From: CAUZIB01 sp963578805
GTDB taxonomy: Bacteria > Acidobacteriota > Vicinamibacteria > Vicinamibacterales > UBA8438
Length of the DNA stretch: 64,000 nt
Direction of reading: 5' to 3'
NCBI GenBank assembly: GCA_963578805.1
Contig: CAUZDY010000001.1
Span: forward strand, 62,001 to 126,000
Positions 33,936 to 42,177 of the stretch are shown one piece after another; position 1 is the first letter of the stretch, and each line of letters starts with the position of its first letter. A program made the translations under genes and the position numbers. The notes beneath the pieces are model-generated. The model was given only the letters and a program-made list of their open reading frames with translations. It was not told the origin of the DNA and made no database searches.

Positions 33936-34144
33936 CGCATGCCAATCTGACGTGATTTACGCGTGAACGCGACCAAATAGACGGCCATGACACCGGCCGA
34001 TGCCAGCGACCCGGCGGCAAACGCCAGGTGTCCCCATGTTCCGCGATCTGACAAGTACATGGCCACACCCCAAAGGGTCGTCATCATCGCCAACCCAGTC
34101 GATGCGACAATGAAGAGGAGGTGGATCCCTCTGAGCGACATCAT
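33932..34144 (-). CDS. Small two-helix membrane protein in the oxidase operon
   Basis: This 70-residue protein has two hydrophobic helices (GIHLLFIVASTGLAMMTTLW and LAFAAGSLASAGVMAVYLVA) and a basic C-terminus. Its ATG (34142-34144) shares a base with the stop of the subunit IV gene, and its stop overlaps the 92-residue gene. No family is recognised. Its place inside the operon suggests an accessory or assembly role. Confidence 0.65.
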   Translation of the reverse strand: MMSLRGIHLLFIVASTGLAMMTTLWGVAMYLSDRGTWGHLAFAAGSLASAGVMAVYLVAFTRKSRQIGMR

Positions 34145-34485
34145 CAGTGTTCAACCTCCGCAGCCACCGGCGCGTTCGCGTTCGGGAGTGTCTTGTACTC
34201 CCCGAAGGTGTTCGTGTGACCGAGGATCGGGATAAAGATAAGCACAAGAAAGAAAAATGCCGTCAGTAAGAGCGCAGCGTAGATGCCCTTCCGTTCTCCG
34301 ATCAGGTGCATGAAATAGCTCGCGACGAGTGAGCCCTTTGTAGCGGCGATCACGAGTGCCACGACGATCGCCAGAGGCACGGAGAAATCTATGTACGAGA
34401 CGCCTACGGTGACCACTGTGAGCACCAGCAGCGCGGCGGCTATCTTGTAGTAGAGCTTGATGTGGTCCCTGACGTCCTCGCTCAT
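34144..34485 (-). CDS. coxD: Cytochrome c oxidase subunit IV (CoxD/CtaF type)
   Basis: This 113-residue membrane protein has three helices, with YYKIAAALLVLTVVTVGVSY, VPLAIVVALVIAATKGSLVA (the TKGSLVASYFMHL pattern is diagnostic of bacterial subunit IV) and ALLLTAFFFLVLIFIP. The ATG at 34485 has GAGGAGAA just upstream and gives the usual length. It follows the subunit III gene and overlaps the 70-residue gene. Confidence 0.88.
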   Translation of the reverse strand: MSEDVRDHIKLYYKIAAALLVLTVVTVGVSYIDFSVPLAIVVALVIAATKGSLVASYFMHLIGERKGIYAALLLTAFFFLVLIFIPILGHTNTFGEYKTLPNANAPVAAEVEH

Positions 34486-34507
34486 CGCGTTCTCCTCGTC
34501 GCCCTCA

Positions 34508-35098
34508 CTACAGCAGGTACAAGACCGGGAACAGGAAGATCCAGACCAAGTCAACAAAGTGCCAGTACAATCCCGCCGCTTCGATCCGGTTAATGAACTG
34601 CTCCTTGTTCGTCGTCCACATCGCCGAGCCCGGCCCGAGGAAGTAGCCGTTGACCACGACCCCGCCCAGGATGTGCAGACCGTGCAGTCCGGTCAGGGTG
34701 AAGTAGATGGCCAGAAATGTGCTGGTCGCGGGCACTTCGCCAAGGTGGATATGTTCGTAGTACTCGAACGCCTTGACGGCCAAAAACAGCAGAGATAACC
34801 CGATCGTTATCCCCAGATACTTCTTGTACCCGGCTAGGTCATCCAGCTTGAGCGCCGCGTAGCACAGCACCATGGTGACGCTCGACGAGATGAGGACCAC
34901 GGTGTTGAATGCGCCGATGGGGACACTGAGGATGTCCGCCCCCAAGGGCCAGTCGACCGCGTTGATCCGCAGTAGGATGTAGGCGGAAAAAAGTCCGCCG
35001 AACAGCATCACCTCGGAAGCGAGGAAAAGCCAGATGCCGAGTTTGACGTTGTTGAGCCCGGTATCGGGCCGTTCGTCAACGATATACGGAATTTCCAT
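34508..35098 (-). CDS. coxC: Cytochrome c oxidase subunit III
   Basis: This 196-residue subunit has five helices, with KLGIWLFLASEVMLFGGLFS near the N-terminus and FYFTLTGLHGLHILGGVVVN, the family GLHxxH signature, in the middle; the last helix ends the protein. It lacks the two N-terminal helices of the seven-helix form, as in many bacterial oxidases. It is seven bases downstream of coxA. Confidence 0.93.
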   Translation of the reverse strand: MEIPYIVDERPDTGLNNVKLGIWLFLASEVMLFGGLFSAYILLRINAVDWPLGADILSVPIGAFNTVVLISSSVTMVLCYAALKLDDLAGYKKYLGITIGLSLLFLAVKAFEYYEHIHLGEVPATSTFLAIYFTLTGLHGLHILGGVVVNGYFLGPGSAMWTTNKEQFINRIEAAGLYWHFVDLVWIFLFPVLYLL

Positions 35099-35104
35099 CG
35101 CGTC

Positions 35105-36895
35105 TTATACCTTGGCGGGCTCGACCTGCGGGCCGTTCGCGTCAGCCTGCATCGAGAAATCTGTCTTGGCGCCGGGGACACTGTACTCGTAGGGCCCACG
35201 ATACACCGATGGCGGTGTGGCGAAATTGCCGTGAGGGGGTGGTGACGGAGCTGACCACTCCAGCGTCGTCGCGTCCCAGGGGTTGTCTCCGACTTTCTCA
35301 CCCTTTTTGATGCTCCAGAAGAAGTTAAAGATGAAGGGAAGTTGGAACAGTCCCAGCGTCCAGGCGCCCATCGAGATCACCGTGTTCCACACCAGGACAT
35401 CCTCATTCATCGCGTACTCGAGACCGCCGTCGGCCATACGTCGATTCATGCCGGAGAGACCCTGAATGAACATCGGCATGAACACGACGTTGATGGCGAG
35501 GAACGAACCCCAGAAGTGAATGCGCCCGAGCACATCGTTCATTTTTCGACCGGTTGCTTTCGGAAACCAGTAGTAGATGCCTCCGAGGAGCGCCAGGACT
35601 GTTCCTGGTGCGACGACGTAGTGAAAGTGTCCGATCACGTAGTACGTGTCGTGGAGGTGGATATCCGGAGCTGCCAGACCGAGCGGCAGACCCGTCAGTC
35701 CGCCGATCGCAAACATCGGAAGGAAGGCGAGCGCAAACAGCATCGGCACGGTGAACCGGATCGATCCCCCATAGAGGGAGAGGATCAAGGCCGAGAGGAT
35801 GACGACCGATGGGATCGAGATGATCATCGTCGTCGTCTGGAAAAACGAACTCATCGTCGTGCCCATACCGGTCATGAACATGTGGTGCGCCCAGACCACG
35901 AACGACATGAACCCGAGGAAGATAAGCGACCCGATCATTACCCGGTAGCCCCAAATCGGCTTACGAGTGTTATTGGCGATGATCTCTGAAACGATTCCCA
36001 TAGCCGGGAGGATCAGTACATACACTTCCGGGTGCGCCAGGAACCAGAACAGATGTTGCCAGAGCAGTGGACTGCCACCGCCACTGACATCGAGCGGCTC
36101 GTTGCTCACGACGAGGCCGGTCGGAAGAAAGAAGCTGGTGCCGGCCACGCGATCCATCAGCTGCAGGGCACCGGCCGCCTCCAGCGGCGGAAACGCCAGC
36201 AGCAGCAGGAACGAGGTCACCAGCTGGGCCCAGACGAAAAACGGTAGTCGCATAAAGCCGAGGCCAGGAGCTCGTAACTGTATGGTGGTCACGATGAAGT
36301 TCACCGAACCCAGGAGCGACGAGGTGATGAGGAAGATCATCCCGACCAGCCAAAGGGTTTGTCCGGTCGTCGCGATGACTGACAGCGGCGCGTATGAAGT
36401 CCAACCGGAGTTTGCGGCACCCCCCGGGACGAAGAAGCTGGCGAACATCACCACACCACCGACGAAGAACGACCAGTAGCTCAACATGTTGAGCTTCGGG
36501 AAGGCCATGTCGGGCGCGCCGATCTGCAGCGGGAGGACGAAATTCCCAAAACCGCCGACGGCAAGCGGCACAACCCCCATAAACACCATGATGGTCCCAT
36601 GCATCGCCCCGAGCTGGTTGTAGAACTCCGGCAACATGACCCCGCCGGGCGCGCGCTCGTTGCCTAGCCACTCACCGATGATTGGGATCGGCTGGAACGG
36701 GTAGGCCAACTGCCACCGCATGATCATCATCAAAGTGAAGCCGAACAATAAAAAGAGCAAGCCGGTGACCGCGTACTGAATACCGATCACCTTGTGGTCC
36801 ACCGAGAACACATAGGTTCTCAGAAACCCTTCGTTGTGATGTGCCTGCCCGTGTTCGGCGTGGTCCGTGTGCTCAGCCGTCGTCACGTGATCCAA
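35105..36895 (-). CDS. coxA: Cytochrome c oxidase subunit I (heme-copper oxidase, aa3 type)
   Basis: This 596-residue catalytic subunit reduces oxygen at the heme a3-CuB site and pumps protons. Heme and copper ligands are visible: His in GAMHGTIMVF, LAHPEVYVLILP (CuB His and the His-Tyr crosslink, with the Glu of the D-channel), WAHHMFMTGM (CuB His pair) and YYVIGHFHYVVA (heme a and a3 His). The N-terminus is His-rich (HTDHAEHGQAHHNEG). The Glu in HPEVY marks the A1 type. It is first in the operon coxA-C-D-orf70-orf92-coxB. Confidence 0.96.
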   Translation of the reverse strand: MDHVTTAEHTDHAEHGQAHHNEGFLRTYVFSVDHKVIGIQYAVTGLLFLLFGFTLMMIMRWQLAYPFQPIPIIGEWLGNERAPGGVMLPEFYNQLGAMHGTIMVFMGVVPLAVGGFGNFVLPLQIGAPDMAFPKLNMLSYWSFFVGGVVMFASFFVPGGAANSGWTSYAPLSVIATTGQTLWLVGMIFLITSSLLGSVNFIVTTIQLRAPGLGFMRLPFFVWAQLVTSFLLLLAFPPLEAAGALQLMDRVAGTSFFLPTGLVVSNEPLDVSGGGSPLLWQHLFWFLAHPEVYVLILPAMGIVSEIIANNTRKPIWGYRVMIGSLIFLGFMSFVVWAHHMFMTGMGTTMSSFFQTTTMIISIPSVVILSALILSLYGGSIRFTVPMLFALAFLPMFAIGGLTGLPLGLAAPDIHLHDTYYVIGHFHYVVAPGTVLALLGGIYYWFPKATGRKMNDVLGRIHFWGSFLAINVVFMPMFIQGLSGMNRRMADGGLEYAMNEDVLVWNTVISMGAWTLGLFQLPFIFNFFWSIKKGEKVGDNPWDATTLEWSAPSPPPHGNFATPPSVYRGPYEYSVPGAKTDFSMQADANGPQVEPAKV

Positions 36896-37087
36896 CTCGT
36901 GACTCCTTTCACCCGTGTGTCTTGCTAGTCGGGAAACTGCAACCCGTCTGTACAGTAAAAACCCCGTCCGACTTCGAGATCGCTCGCACGCCGAGCAGAC
37001 TCGAGGCGGGTCGCGGCAGAGGGATTCTATCCGGGTAGAACAGGCGGTGCAAGGCTAGTCTGTCAGGTGAGATGCGCGCTCGCCGCA

Positions 37088-37819
37088 CTAGGGTGTGTTC
37101 AGCCCTTCGGTTGTTTCCTGCAGGGCCCGCCGGGCTGTCCGCGTCAGAATCGTCGTAACGACAACGGTTGCTCCCAGTCCCAGAAGGAGGACGGCGTAGT
37201 ACTCCGCTCCGCGGTCTGCTGCCGCACCTACTGCAAGCTGGGTAACGTCGCTCGCGAGCTTGCCGTAATAGATGTAGAGCAACGTTCCCGGAATCATGCC
37301 GAGACAGGCGATGAAGTAATCCGTGAATCTCACCTTTGTGAGGCCAAGTGCGTAGTTGAGGAGGTTGAACGGAAAGACCGGCGAAAGTCGAAGCAGAAAT
37401 ACGATTTTGAGACCTTCGTGTTCCACCGCACGGTCAATCGCGGTGAACCGGGGGTTGTCTTCGAGCCGTTGCTCGATTGCGTCGCGTGTGATGTATCGTG
37501 CCGCGAGGAAGGCCAGCGACGCTCCAACTGTGGCCCCGACCATCACATAGGTGACACCCCGTACCAATCCAAAGGTCGCGCCGGCTGCCAGCGTGAGGAC
37601 TGACCCGGGCACGAACGCCACCGTGGCGCCGGCGTAGCCGACGATGAAGATCACCGGTCCCCAGGCACCCAGACCGTCGACCCACTCGGCAAATTCAGGC
37701 AGCCGACCGCCGACCTGACGACCGACAGAGATGAGTAAGACCACGGCCACGAGACCGAAAAGGATACGCGCGATGGGGATCGGCTTCGTTGTCGGAGCTG
37801 CACCCTCGCTGTTCTCCAT
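37088..37819 (-). CDS. TVP38/TMEM64 (SNARE-associated, DedA-like) membrane protein
   Basis: This is a 243-residue inner-membrane protein with about six helices. The VTT-domain pattern is clear: GWGPVIFIVGYAGATVAFVP-like entry (residues read AWGPVIFIVGYAGATVAFVP), GSVLTLAAGATFG, then FLLRLSPVFPFNLLNYALGL and YFIACLGMIPGTLLYIYYG. Relatives are linked to lipid scrambling and membrane homeostasis. The ATG at 37819 was preferred because upstream residues are not hydrophobic and Arg-rich. It follows 192 bases beyond the cox operon start. Confidence 0.88.
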   Translation of the reverse strand: MENSEGAAPTTKPIPIARILFGLVAVVLLISVGRQVGGRLPEFAEWVDGLGAWGPVIFIVGYAGATVAFVPGSVLTLAAGATFGLVRGVTYVMVGATVGASLAFLAARYITRDAIEQRLEDNPRFTAIDRAVEHEGLKIVFLLRLSPVFPFNLLNYALGLTKVRFTDYFIACLGMIPGTLLYIYYGKLASDVTQLAVGAAADRGAEYYAVLLLGLGATVVVTTILTRTARRALQETTEGLNTP

Positions 37820-37860
37820 GGCGTGAGGGGACTGTATCAAACCCAGATATACTCCGCCCC

Positions 37861-37950
37861 GTGACTCGGACGTACATCGCCGTCGGCGTCGTTCAGTTGG
37901 TGGTACTCGTGGCACTGTGGGTGTTTTCTAGTCACTTCGGACCTGGATGA
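37861..37950 (+). CDS. Possible 29-residue single-helix membrane peptide
   Basis: A GTG at 37861 opens a frame encoding TYIAVGVVQLVVLVALWVFS flanked by polar ends and stopping at 37950. It lies 26 bases before the symporter gene. No ribosome-binding site is evident, so translation is uncertain. Confidence 0.25.
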   Translation: MTRTYIAVGVVQLVVLVALWVFSSHFGPG

Positions 37951-37975
37951 TCACTGAATACCAAATGATGACCTG

Positions 37976-39655
37976 ATGCATTTCCTGGACTGGCTCATCA
38001 TCGTCGGCTACCTCAGCTGGATCCTGTATGACGGGATCCGGCGTTCAAAGGGCACACATGCGGTTGAGGGGTACTTCCTAGCCTCTCGGTCGCTTCCTTG
38101 GTGGGCGGTTGGCCTCTCGGTGATGGCGACCCAGATGAGCGCCATCACCTTGGTCGGCACTACGGGCCAGGGGTACGTGGACGGCGCTCGCTTCGTCCAG
38201 TTCTACTTCGGTCTTCCGGCCGCGATGATCATCCTGTCGGTCACGCTCGTCCCCTTTTTTCACCGTGCGCGCGTGTTCACTGCGTACGAGTATCTTGAGA
38301 AGCGTTTCGACGCCAGGACCCGAGCATTGGCGAGCGTGCTCTTTCTGATTTCGCGAGGCCTGAGCGCGGGTGTCATCATTGCGGCACCGGCGGTGATTCT
38401 GTCGATCGTTCTCGAATGGAGCCTGCCTCTCACGATTTTGGCAATCGGGATTCCGACGACGGCGTACACGATGTTTGGCGGTGTGCAAGCCGTTACATGG
38501 GCCGATGTGAAGCAGATGGTTGTGATCATGGTGGGGGTGTCCGCCGCGGTAGCGGCACTGATCGCCGGTTTACCCGACGATGTTGGGATTGACGCTGCGT
38601 TCCATGTAGCCGGGACAACCGGCCGTCTTCAGACCATCGATTTTTCGTTTGACCTAAACGAGACCTACACCTTCTGGTCGGGCCTGGTTGGCGGGTTGTT
38701 CCTGATGCTGGGCTACTTCGGCTGTGACCAGAGCCAGGTCCAGCGTTATCTCACCGCTAGTTCGGTCGATGCCGGTCGCTATTCGCTGATGATGAGTGCC
38801 TTTGCCAAGATCCCCCTGCAGATACTGATCTTGCTGACTGGCGTGCTGATGTTTGTCTTCTACCTATTCAACCAGCCACCGATGCTTTTTAACCCGGGGT
38901 ACGAGGCCGAGGTTCAAGCCAGCGGGCGCGCCGCAGAGTACTCAGGGCTCAATGACGACTTTACCGTGGCGTATGGTATGCGGCGTCAGGCGGCGGATAA
39001 CGTGGTCCAAGCCCGGCAGCGGGGCGATACGGCTCTGGAGGCGTCGGCAGTGCACACATTTCTCGACCGCGACCGCCAGGTGGTCGATCTTCGAGAAAGG
39101 GCAGTCCGTCTTGTCAGGAATGTGACTGGAGATGACGCTTACACGGACGTCAACTATGTCTTTCCTACGTTCGTGACGACACAGCTGCCTATTGGCCTGG
39201 TAGGGCTTATAATCGCCGCGATCTTTGCCGCCGCTATGTCGAGCATCGCGGCTGAGTTGAATTCACTGTCGACCGCGACCGTGATCGACTTCTACCGGCG
39301 GCACTACCGAAAGTCAGCGACAGACGAGCACTATCTCTGGGTGTCAAAGGTCGCCACTGGCGTTTGGGGTGGTTTTGCGTCAATCACGGCTTTGTACGCC
39401 GCGAACCTCGGGTCGCTTATCGAAGTCGTCAACCGTTTCGGCTCGTTCTTTTACGGTTCTCTCCTCGGAGTCTTTGTCCTTGCCGTCGGCGTGCCTCGAG
39501 CGACCGCGGCCGGGGCGTTTTGGGGCCTGATCGGTGGAATGCTAACCGTAGCGGCCGTGGCTCGAATGACCTCTATCTCTTTTCTCTGGCTTAATCTTAT
39601 TGGGACGGTTGCGGTTTTCGTGGTTGGGACCGTCGTCAGCTGGGCAAGGGACTGA
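37976..39655 (+). CDS. Sodium:solute symporter (SSS family)
   Basis: This 559-residue carrier has about 13 membrane helices. The N-terminal GYFLASRSLPWWAVGLSVMA and TQMSAITLVGTTGQGYVDG are diagnostic of the family, as is FAAAMSSIAAELNSLSTATV, which contains conserved sodium-site residues. A hydrophilic insertion of about 90 residues lies between helices near the middle (residues 310-390), longer than in many members. The solute (sugar, proline, pantothenate, acetate and others) cannot be read. It is a single gene, followed by a short hairpin. Confidence 0.9.
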   Translation: MHFLDWLIIVGYLSWILYDGIRRSKGTHAVEGYFLASRSLPWWAVGLSVMATQMSAITLVGTTGQGYVDGARFVQFYFGLPAAMIILSVTLVPFFHRARVFTAYEYLEKRFDARTRALASVLFLISRGLSAGVIIAAPAVILSIVLEWSLPLTILAIGIPTTAYTMFGGVQAVTWADVKQMVVIMVGVSAAVAALIAGLPDDVGIDAAFHVAGTTGRLQTIDFSFDLNETYTFWSGLVGGLFLMLGYFGCDQSQVQRYLTASSVDAGRYSLMMSAFAKIPLQILILLTGVLMFVFYLFNQPPMLFNPGYEAEVQASGRAAEYSGLNDDFTVAYGMRRQAADNVVQARQRGDTALEASAVHTFLDRDRQVVDLRERAVRLVRNVTGDDAYTDVNYVFPTFVTTQLPIGLVGLIIAAIFAAAMSSIAAELNSLSTATVIDFYRRHYRKSATDEHYLWVSKVATGVWGGFASITALYAANLGSLIEVVNRFGSFFYGSLLGVFVLAVGVPRATAAGAFWGLIGGMLTVAAVARMTSISFLWLNLIGTVAVFVVGTVVSWARD

Positions 39656-39661
39656 TGTCCG

Positions 39662-39683
39662 AGTGTGACCAGCTCTGGACACT
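39662..39683 (+). terminator. Hairpin after the symporter gene
   Basis: AGTGT (39662-39666) pairs with ACACT (39679-39683), with an inner CCAG/CTGG, seven bases after the stop. No U-tract follows, so intrinsic termination is uncertain; it may stabilise the 3' end instead. Confidence 0.3.
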
Positions 39684-39855
39684 TGGTCGACCTTAACTTC
39701 GACGCACGCGTACAGCCAGGGCTTGCTAAAGGTTGGTGCTTCCAGCCCGTTGGCTTTAGCTCATACTCATCTCTCACTACATGCAGACTCTCGAGCCAGG
39801 AACCCTCGGGAATGCTCCCCGCGAAAAAATACGTTAGTATGTCAGTTCAGATATA

Positions 39856-39871
39856 GGACTAAATGGGTCGG
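39856..39871 (+). promoter_or_regulatory. IscR/Rrf2-type operator candidate before sufB
   Basis: GGACTAAATGGGTCGG at 39856-39871 resembles the type 1 IscR-like site GACTAAAT-TA-GTCGG, differing only in the central TA to GG. It is flanked by AT-rich sequence and lies about 50 bases before the sufB ATG, where an Fe-S-responsive Rrf2 repressor would block transcription. No such regulator gene is in the window. Inference by motif only. Confidence 0.5.
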
Positions 39872-39920
39872 CTTTTACGGTTTTCCCTTCGCCTTCCTAC
39901 GTTCTAGAAGTGACCAGACG

Positions 39921-41363
39921 ATGCCAACATCGCAAGAAGCTATAGAAGAACTCGCGACCCAGGACTACAAGTACGGTTTTGTTACTGACGTCGAAGAGGA
40001 TCGGATCCCCCCAGGGCTGAGCGAGGACGTGGTCCGCCTCATTTCGGAGAAGAAGAATGAGCCTGAATGGCTCCTTGAATGGCGCTTGAAGGCCTATCGG
40101 CTCTGGGTTGAGATGGCCGAGCCGGAATGGCACAACGTCAAGGTTAATCCAGTCGACTACCAGAGCATCATTTACTACTCTGCTCCGAAGAAGAAACCGC
40201 AGCTTGACAGCCTGGACGACGTTGACCCAGAAGTGAGGGCTACCTTCGACAAGCTCGGTATTTCGCTCGAAGAGCAAAAGAGGCTTTCCGGGGTTGCTGT
40301 GGACGCGGTATTCGACAGTGTGTCGGTCGGAACGACGTTCAAGGACAAGCTTGCTGAGCTCGGTATTATCTTCAGCTCGTTCTCGGAGGCGGTGCAGGAG
40401 CACCCGGAACTCGTTCGCAAGTATCTGGGGTCGGTTGTCCCATCCTCCGATAACTTCTACGCGGCGCTGAACTCCGCCGTGTTCAGTGATGGATCATTCG
40501 CGTACATCCCGAAAGGGGTGCGATGCCCGATGGAGCTGTCGACCTACTTCCGAATCAACGCGGCGAATACCGGCCAGTTCGAGCGGACGCTCCTCGTTGC
40601 GGACGAGGGGGCGAGCGTGAGTTATCTCGAGGGTTGTACGGCGCCCCAGCGGGATGAGAACCAACTGCACGCAGCCGTCGTCGAGCTGGTCGCGTTGGAC
40701 TCGGCGACGATCAAGTACTCAACCGTCCAGAACTGGTACCCGGGCGACAAAAACGGTCAGGGCGGAATCTACAACTTCGTGACCAAGCGCGGGAAGGCGA
40801 TGCACAACGCCAAGGTCACCTGGACACAGGTGGAGACCGGATCGGCAATCACGTGGAAATACCCGAGCTGCATTCTACAGGGTGACCATTCGGTCGGGGA
40901 GTTCTACTCGGTTGCCGTCACGAACAACTATCAGCAGGCCGATACCGGCACGAAGATGATTCATCTTGGCAAGAACACGACGAGCACGATCGTCTCCAAG
41001 GGAATTTCGGCGGGGCATGGGCAGAATACGTATCGGGGTTTGGTTCGGATCGGGAAGAACGCCAAGAACGCAAGGAATTTCTCGCAGTGCGACTCGTTGC
41101 TGATCGGCGACCAGTGTGGCGCGCACACCTTTCCGTATCTCGAAGTTCGGAACACCTCGTCACAGGTCGAACACGAAGCCTCGACCACAAAGATCGGTGA
41201 AGACCAAATCTTCTACTGTCGTCAACGGGGACTGTCGACTGAGGACGCCGTGAACATGATCGTCAACGGCTTCTGTAAGGAGGTGTTTCGGGAGCTCCCG
41301 ATGGAGTTCGCGGTCGAGGCACAGAAGCTGCTCGGCGTGAGCCTTGAGGGGTCAGTTGGATAA
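39921..41363 (+). CDS. sufB: Fe-S cluster assembly protein SufB
   Basis: This 480-residue scaffold of the SufBCD complex has YKYGFVTDVEEDRIPPGLSED near the N-terminus and the beta-helix core with YIPKGVRCPMELSTYFRINA, LYLEGCTAP-like SYLEGCTAPQRDENQLHAAV, and SSQVEHEASTTKIGEDQIFY. The conserved Cys and the C-terminal FCKEVFRELPMEFAVEAQKL are intact. An ATG at 39921 is used because the upstream in-frame region lacks family similarity. It is the first gene of sufBCDSU-sufT, with the IscR-like box upstream. Confidence 0.96.
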   Translation: MPTSQEAIEELATQDYKYGFVTDVEEDRIPPGLSEDVVRLISEKKNEPEWLLEWRLKAYRLWVEMAEPEWHNVKVNPVDYQSIIYYSAPKKKPQLDSLDDVDPEVRATFDKLGISLEEQKRLSGVAVDAVFDSVSVGTTFKDKLAELGIIFSSFSEAVQEHPELVRKYLGSVVPSSDNFYAALNSAVFSDGSFAYIPKGVRCPMELSTYFRINAANTGQFERTLLVADEGASVSYLEGCTAPQRDENQLHAAVVELVALDSATIKYSTVQNWYPGDKNGQGGIYNFVTKRGKAMHNAKVTWTQVETGSAITWKYPSCILQGDHSVGEFYSVAVTNNYQQADTGTKMIHLGKNTTSTIVSKGISAGHGQNTYRGLVRIGKNAKNARNFSQCDSLLIGDQCGAHTFPYLEVRNTSSQVEHEASTTKIGEDQIFYCRQRGLSTEDAVNMIVNGFCKEVFRELPMEFAVEAQKLLGVSLEGSVG

Positions 41364-41390
41364 CCGAAGCCGGCAGGAGATAGGACACGG

Positions 41391-42155
41391 ATGCTTACAG
41401 TCAAAAACCTTCACGCGCGGATCGGTGACCGTGAGATCCTCAAAGGTGTCGACCTCACCGTCAAGACGGGTGAAGTTCACGCAATTATGGGACCGAATGG
41501 GTCCGGGAAGAGCACCCTCGCCAACGTACTGGCGGGACGCGAGGACTACGAGGTCACTGATGGCACGGTGACGTATGAGGGAAAGAATCTGCTCGAGATG
41601 GATCCTGAAGACCGAGCACGCGACGGTGTGTTTCTCGCCTTTCAGTATCCGGTCGAGATCCCCGGGGTCAACAATGCTTACCTGCTCAAGGCGGCGCTAA
41701 ACGAAATCCGGAAGCATCGTGGTGAAAGCGAGCTCGACGCAATGGACTTTATGACGCTCGTCAAAGAACGGATGAAGGTGCTGGACATCGACACCGGGTT
41801 GCTCAATCGGCCAGTGAACGATGGGTTCTCTGGTGGCGAGAAGAAGCGGAACGAGATCTTCCAGATGGTGGTGCTTGAGCCGAAGCTGGCCATCATGGAT
41901 GAAACCGATTCTGGCCTGGATATCGATGCGCTCAAGGTCGTCTCGAAGGGTGTGAATACGCTGCGGTCTCCCGACTGTTCGACGATCATCGTCACGCACT
42001 ACCAGCGCTTGCTGAACTACATCGTTCCGGACTTTGTGCACGTGCTGTTTGACGGGCGAATCGTCAAGTCCGGAGACAAGGAGCTAGCCCTGGAGCTCGA
42101 GGAGAAGGGGTATAAGTGGATCGGTAGCGACATCCAAGCTCAGGTCGGCGCCTAG
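41391..42155 (+). CDS. sufC: SufC, ABC-type ATPase of Fe-S assembly
   Basis: This 254-residue ATPase energises the SufBCD scaffold. Walker A is GPNGSGKSTLANVL. The signature is FSGGEKKRNEIFQM, typical of SufC. Walker B is LAIMDETDSGLDIDALKVVS, and the switch His is in IIVTHYQRLLNYI. The length is normal. It is 27 bases after sufB and 22 bases before sufD. Confidence 0.96.
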   Translation: MLTVKNLHARIGDREILKGVDLTVKTGEVHAIMGPNGSGKSTLANVLAGREDYEVTDGTVTYEGKNLLEMDPEDRARDGVFLAFQYPVEIPGVNNAYLLKAALNEIRKHRGESELDAMDFMTLVKERMKVLDIDTGLLNRPVNDGFSGGEKKRNEIFQMVVLEPKLAIMDETDSGLDIDALKVVSKGVNTLRSPDCSTIIVTHYQRLLNYIVPDFVHVLFDGRIVKSGDKELALELEEKGYKWIGSDIQAQVGA

Positions 42156-42177
42156 CGCGTCCCGGAAGACACCGGCG

